Part shown: one piece after another, positions 58,699 to 64,000 of the stretch
How the letters are laid out: each line of letters begins with the position of its first letter
Position numbering within the stretch: the first letter of the stretch is position 1
Assembly: GCA_002197995.1 (NCBI GenBank)
Contig: NGZR01000002.1
Span: forward strand, 5,394,001-5,458,000
Length of the DNA stretch: 64,000 bases
From: Gaeumannomyces sp. JS-464
Lineage: Eukaryota; Ascomycota; Sordariomycetes; Magnaporthales; Magnaporthaceae
Direction of reading: 5' to 3'
The notes under the pieces: model-generated
The model's database searches: none
What the model saw: only the letters and a program-made list of their open reading frames with translations
Told to the model about the DNA's origin: nothing
Made by a program: the position numbers and the translations under genes

Positions 58699-60973
58699 AT
58701 GGTGGGTTTTGGACGCAAAAAGTCTGGGGACGAGTCGGTGGCGGCTCCGGACACTTCCAGCCTGCCTGCTGGGAACGACGCCGAGATGGAAATAGTACAG
58801 AGCCAGCCGTTTTGGACCGCCATCATGCCGGTAATCGCATGCGGCGCTGGGCTTTTCTCGGACGGTATGTGTGCCGCAGTGCCGCTTCTGGGAGGGTGCA
58901 GACTGGGCGGGTGTATGTGGCCATCCGGCGACTGACAATTAAATCAACACGGCCCGTAGGCTATATCAACAATGTAGGAAAGCGGCCTATCCACTTCAGA
59001 GCTCGTACCCTCCAGTCCTTGCTAAACAGGTATACGCTGCCATGGAATTTAGGTTATCGGCTCCGTATCAACCGTCCTTAGCAAGGAGTATGGCTCCGCG
59101 TACACGAATTCGAATGCTAAAAAGGCGGTCAGCGCTATAGCGTTTGCCGGAACTGTACGACTGCCTGAGCATTTCTTCCACTCTTGTCTCGAATAACCGC
59201 CCGGAGATTCAGCCTCTGACCAATTCATGCCGCTGTAGGTTGTTGGCCAACTTCTTTTTGGCTGGCTCTCGGACCACTGGTCACGGCGGAACTCCCTCCT
59301 CGTGTCGACCATCATCCTGATTGTCTTCACTGCGCTGGCGACTGGCTCCTACTGGTACGGAGAGGCCGCCGGTATGTTTAGCATGCTGACCGCCTGGCGT
59401 TTCTTTGTAAGTCGGCTTGACCAACTGTTTGCTTTCCACCTTTTTATTTTACCTTTGCCCAATGGGATGCTGACGGTTATGAATAGGTTGGGATCGGGAT
59501 AGGAGGTGAGACAAATCGTCGTGCTCGGATAGGAACCCTACAAAAACCCTTTGGCTCACACCCGCATAGGAGAGTACCCCGCGGGAAGCGTTGGCTGCGC
59601 AGAGTCGACGGGCGAGCTCAAGAGCGGGACTCGGAACATGTGGTTCATCCTGTAAGTCTCCTGCATTGATGTCCTTAGGATAATGACCTCCTCGCTAATC
59701 CCCGGCCAGGTTCACCAATAGCATGATTGACTGGGGCTTCGTAATGGGCGCCTTTGTGCCGTGTAAGTTGCCTTTAGCTGTTGTTGGGGCCAGCGTGAAG
59801 CATGGGCGACTGACAGTGCTGCCAAATAACAGACGTAGTCGCGGCCGCTGCCCAGAACACGTACCTGGAAACCATCTGGCGCACCAGCCTGGGGATAGGC
59901 GTCGTGTTTCCCTTGGTGCTCCTTGGGCTTCGATTCCGCCTTCAGGAGCCTGAAGAGTTCAAGCGACACTCCATGAAGCACGCCAAGATGCCCTATTGGT
60001 TGGTCCTGAAGTTTTACGGCTGGCGACTGTTGATGGTCAGCTTGATTTGGTTCATCTACGACGTGAGTCTTTTTTTTTTTTTTCCCTACCTTGTCTTACA
60101 AACCTGGAAACACCACCTAATCCCAATTGCAGTTCCTCACCTATGCTTTTGGCATATACTCATCAACGATCCTGGCAAGCATCTTCCCTTCGGATGCGCC
60201 CTTGACCGTCATCTTCGGTTGGAACACGGTCATCAACCTGTTCTACATCCCGGGAACGATGCTTGGCGCTCCCCTAAGTGACTTGATCGGACCTCGCTAC
60301 GCCCTCGCGGCAGGAGTCACAGTGCAAGCTATAATTGGGTTTATAATGGCAGCCCTCTACCCCAGCCTCTCCCAGCCATCCATGGTTGGGGCTTTTGCGG
60401 TGGTTTACGGCATCTTCCTTACCATGGGCGAGCTCGGCCCTGGAAACAACATCGGTTTGTTGGCGGCAAAAACCTGCGCAACCGGAGTTCGTGGGCGTGA
60501 GTATACAACAAGGTCACCCTCTGGCCCAGAGCTAGGAAGCCGGGGCCCATATGAATTGTATAAGATACTCTGCTGACCCAGTCCCTGCTACAGAGTACTA
60601 CGGCATAGCCGCAGCCATTGGTAAAATTGGCGCGTTCGTGGGGACTTATGTCTACCCGTACATCGAAGCGGCCGGCGGAGACAGCAAGACGGCGTCGGCC
60701 CAGTACCCCTTTTACGTCTCGTCCAGCCTGTGCGTCGTGTCGGCCGCCCTCGCCCTCTTTTGCCTGCCCAACGTCGGCCAGGACACCATCACGTACGAGG
60801 ATGCACGCTTCCGCCAATACCTCGAGAGCCAGGGCTACGACACGCGCCAGCTCGGGCTCAAGAAGGGCGAGAACCTCGAGGACATGGCAGCCGACGGGGA
60901 CGGCGCCCCCGCAGCCGCACCAGCCAGAGATGTCGTCCCGACATCAAACGCTCTCGGTGCCACGAAGGCTTAG
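58699..60973 (+). CDS. GIT1-like MFS permease (glycerophosphodiester/phosphate)
   Basis: Ten exons: 58699-58864, 58960-58973 (14 nt), 59053-59154, 59239-59406, 59487-59505 (19 nt), 59570-59651, 59710-59762, 59833-60062, 60133-60496 and 60594-60973; 525 aa in perfect frame. Features: PFWTAIMPVIACGAGLFSDGYINN in TM1, VVGQLLFGWLSDHWSRRNSL (MFS motif A), RFFVGIGIGGEYPAGSVG, which is diagnostic of the phosphate:H+ symporter/GIT1 branch, EPEEFKRHSM after TM6, then TM7-12. Yeast Git1 imports glycerophosphoinositol and glycerophosphocholine; other members of the branch move phosphate. The C-terminus is acidic and Ala-rich. The two very short exons are recovered because each restores both the frame and the conserved motif. 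The exact substrate is inferred. Confidence 0.88.
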
Positions 60974-61381
60974 TGGGTTTAAATGGGCGGTGCCATTTGT
61001 GCGTGTTGGTAGATGACGGGGCGGATGCCGGCCGGGCAAGATGGAGCAGTACCTTGAACACTAGGTAGCTAGTGATACGGGTGGTCCCAGCGGAGGTCGA
61101 GAATGAGTGAGGGAGTTCTTTGGCTTGGGGAATAACTGCATAGTACCGACCTCGAGACCTAGATGAAGGGATCATCCAAGGACAAAAAGATCACTGGAAA
61201 CGCCTTGTGTACCTGGTTACGGAGGCCATTTTGGATTTTTATCTTTGTGGCAGTTTTCTCACACGGCGTCTACATGGGAACGTGAAAGCATAGGTCTTCC
61301 AATTATCTGGTGGCGGTGCTGGACAAATCGTCCCTAGCTTTGTACCAACAAGATGCCTCATCTCTTGAGGCCCTTTTCGCT
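60974..61381. other. Convergent 3' region
   Basis: About 400 bases between the GIT1-like gene and the 3' end of the beta-lactamase-fold gene on the opposite strand. No gene seen. Confidence 0.5.
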
Positions 61382-63010
61382 TTACGTTTGCCTCCGGAAT
61401 ACCAGGGGCGGAAGGCCTTCCTCCATCACCCAAGACACGAAGTCGAACGGACCGGCGCCGGTCCCGTCTTCATCCCGGGCGAAAGACAGCAGGAACTGCT
61501 GGTACACAAAGTAGTCAACCAAGCAACGTAGCTGCTGCTCGTCCCTGGATGCCGGCAGGAACCCAAAAACGTCGCGGTGGTAATGCTCTAGGCGATGTCG
61601 TTGCGAGGCCCTGCCATTGAACTCCATGCCCAGGCCCTTGTCATCCGTGTTCTCAAACACCCGGATCGTCATCTTGATGCCATCATTGTAGTATGTGCCA
61701 ACTACGTCGCGATGCGGCGGCATCACCGTGCCCTGCTCTCTGTTCCGCTCGTATTCCTCTCGCATCGCCTGGATGATCTTGAGCTGCTCTACGGCGGCGT
61801 TCTCGCTGATGGCCTCGAAATCGAGCCTGGGTTCCATCCGGAACAGCTCCTGGGCGAGTGCCTGCGCGACCCAGTGCGAGCAGTCGCCGGCGCCCTGGGC
61901 GTTGGTCAGGACGACAATCGAAGAATTGGTTTCGGGGAAGAGGTAGACCGTGTTCAGGTATCCCGTCACCTGACCACCATGGTAGAACAGCATGCGCGGT
62001 GTGGAGTCCCTCCCAAGGACGTGCTTCCGTCTGGGCGCCGTTGGTGGACAGCCAGCCCAGCTGGGTGGAGGGCAGGAGGTGACAGGCCCAACCGAGAGCG
62101 TACGAGTTCTCTCGCAGGCTGTTCTCGGGAAGGTGGAAGCGGCGACCCAATATTGTGCTCACGTTCCTGAGAGGGTTGGCCGCAATAGATGGCGGCGATG
62201 CTTGGGGAGCCGCCGTCTCCTGATCCAGGCGCTCCATGACGGCCGATGTCCATTTGAGCATGTCCGGCACGGTTGACCAGACAGCCATGGCCGCACCCGT
62301 GATGACCTTGTCAGAGGCCTCTGGGACCGGCAGACGAGCGGGCGTTCTGTCGTGGAGGGTCGTGTGCGGCTCGGCCAGGTTGGCATCTGGCAGGTTGTCT
62401 CGGTTGGTGCAGGATCGCGTCATGCCCAAGGGCTTGAAAATGCGTTCCCGAACGAATGAGCCCCATCCGCCGCGCCGCGCATCCTCGCCACCGACAGCCT
62501 CGATAACGCGACCGGCGATTGCGTACATCTAGTTGGTGTAGTGAAGCTTCGACCGGAAGTCGGGGTAGACTGGAAGGTTGCTGACGACGTGGAAGAGCTC
62601 CTCGGGCGGGACAAGGGCTTCCCCACCGGCTCTATACCAGGACATGTCGATCTGAGGGAGCCCGGTTGAGTGCGAGAGCGCGTCGAGAAGGGTGGCGCGC
62701 GAGCCAACGACAGGATCGACTTTCTGATCGAACGGAACATGTCTCGAGAGGGCCTCGTCCCACCGCAGCCTACCCTCGTCCACGAGAATACCGCAAGCAG
62801 CGGATATGAATGCCTTGGTGAGGGAGCCGATCAGGTACGTGGTGTTGCTGTCCACAGGGACGGCCTCTTTAGCGTCCACATCGCGAATACCGCTGGCGTA
62901 AGTGAATATGGTGGTTCCATTGTGGGAGACGCCAATAGACATGGAGGGCGTCGCTGTGGTTTTCCTAATCCGATCCAGAGTCGGGATGAGGGACTGGAGT
63001 CTGCTCTGAG
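61382..63010 (-). pseudogene. Broken beta-lactamase-fold serine hydrolase
   Basis: The minus strand encodes a class C beta-lactamase/esterase-fold protein in three pieces. The first (to 62529) has the catalytic SLTK (SxxK) and ends HYTN, a YxN motif, directly followed by an in-frame TAG at 62529-62531. The second (62528 down) continues MYAIAGRVIEAVGG, so the stop replaces a single codon. Near 62019 the frame changes (apparent extra base or two missing), then MLFYHGGQVTGYLNTVYLFPE supplies the third motif (HGG) and the C-terminus ends at 61382. The N-terminus before 62942 (SLIPTLDRIRKTTATPSM) extends to at least 63000; the true start is unresolved. Such proteins are mostly uncharacterised hydrolases in fungi. 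A stop plus a frameshift makes a pseudogene likely, though base errors occur elsewhere in this window. Confidence 0.7.
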
Positions 63011-64000
63011 GCGGTCAGTTGGAGCTTCTCTGCACCCGTCTAGAGTTGGGTCTTTCTGGAGCGTCTTGCCTCGCAGTATCACCTGCCATCTCGTGCTCTG
63101 ATCCGCTGCTACTATTCAGAGCCCACGATCGTTGCCTGGCGGATGGAGGTAAGGTCAAGATCTTGCGAGATACTGGCTGATTGCTGCCCGGGTTTCAGAG
63201 TCAACGGTCCCGTGAGGCCTAGCATACTGCACAGTATGTCAGGACTAGGAGTATGAATAGGGCATAAATAGTGTGTGAATGCTAGAAGCGCGCCTCACCT
63301 CTCGAAACGTGACGCCGAGTGATGTGTCGTAGCCTGCTCGAGTTGACTACCACCTAGGTAGGTAGGTACCTAGGTACCTAGCCCAAGCCCGGGCAAAAGT
63401 GCACAAAAGTCTTGGAGCGAATTCGACGAATCACCTACCAGCCTCCACCCAACCTGGAAGGAGCAGGACATCAATTATGGGGCGCACCTGCCTTGGGGCA
63501 CGGTCTGCGCACACAGCACTGGGGCACCCACCTAGCTCATCCACTCGCGGCTGGGGTTTGAGGGCCGCACCGGACTGCTCACTGTGCCTAACGTCAAGTA
63601 CCTGCCCGAATACAACAGAATTACTCATGCGGGGATGGGGATGGAGGGCGCCTGCAGCATGCATGCACATGCATGCTCTCGGATTGAACAGGTTGGTGTT
63701 TGTGCAAGAATAATTGGGATACCACCACACCGCAAGAGGAGAAGGGGGCGATCCATCCAGTCTTACCAACAGCTATCTTTTTCAGGGTCTCCGCCGCCGC
63801 CCGCCCATCTTGTTCTCAGGAATCAATCTGCCGAATGTTTCAACCAGGCAGCGTTGTCAAGCGCGCGTGGTCTGATCTTGGTTACCTATGGGAAAATTCC
63901 CCGACCTCAAAACCTTGATGATCAAAACCCGAGTCATCCGAGGACCTACTAGGAACATTAGCGTACCCGGGTCCAAGTGCTTTCGCTTAATACACTTCAC
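63011..64000. other. Intergenic to window end
   Basis: About 1 kb. A palindromic CCTAGGTAGGTAGGTACCTAGGTACCTAG-type cluster lies at 63353-63381. No gene is supported; short frames at 63399-63952 lack domains. Confidence 0.45.

Noticed and set aside
50597..63010. Secondary-metabolite gene cluster
   Set aside because: Two transporters, an aldolase and a hydrolase are near each other, but no polyketide, peptide or terpene synthase and no cluster regulator is present.

Overview
The window reads as nuclear DNA of a filamentous ascomycete (Pezizomycotina, probably Sordariomycetes). Genes carry short GT-AG introns of about 45-230 bases with CTAAC/CTGAC-like branch sites, intergenic DNA contains TACCTACC/GGTACC-type repeats, and the protein set is fungal (TCO89, PAN2, a Nup98-96 fusion, PEX11, SLX8-like RING, GIT1-like permease). 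The genus cannot be fixed from the sequence alone.

Layout. 0.3-15.8 kb: a PHD-MYST histone acetyltransferase (SAS3-like), an epsin (ENT1/2-like), the Nup98-Nup96 precursor, and an unidentified coding stretch. 16.4-20.7 kb, minus strand: an SLX8-like RING E3 and a sugar transporter. At 21.9 kb there is an intron-containing tRNA, best read as Gly(CCC). 22.6-32.9 kb: a short-chain dehydrogenase, a mitochondrial oxoglutarate/malate-type carrier and PAN2. 34.5-38.8 kb: a repeat-rich orphan locus (a predicted membrane protein with two kinds of internal repeat, then several tandem arrays). 40.6-50 kb: TCO89 (TORC1 subunit), an SPF30-like Tudor protein, fructose-1,6-bisphosphatase (minus) and PEX11 (plus, divergent from FBP1). 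50.6-63 kb: a DHA1-type MFS exporter divergent from a threonine aldolase, a broken unidentified gene, a GIT1-like permease and a broken beta-lactamase-fold hydrolase.

The genes form no single pathway. Most are dispersed housekeeping functions: chromatin, nuclear pore, endocytosis, mRNA deadenylation, TOR signalling, splicing, gluconeogenesis and peroxisomes. FBP1/PEX11 and MFS/threonine aldolase are head-to-head pairs that could share promoters.

The strongest sequence-level observation is a set of single-base insertions and deletions inside otherwise conserved genes (Nup98-96, PAN2, TCO89, FBP1, the sugar transporter and the orphan gene). Other genes (SAS3, ENT, SDR, carrier, SPF30, PEX11, both 50-61 kb transporters, threonine aldolase) splice to perfect frames. 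In several broken genes the indels sum exactly to what the splice phases require. That points to base-level consensus errors rather than decay, although real mutation cannot be excluded. Exon coordinates were derived by hand from splice signals and reading-frame continuity.
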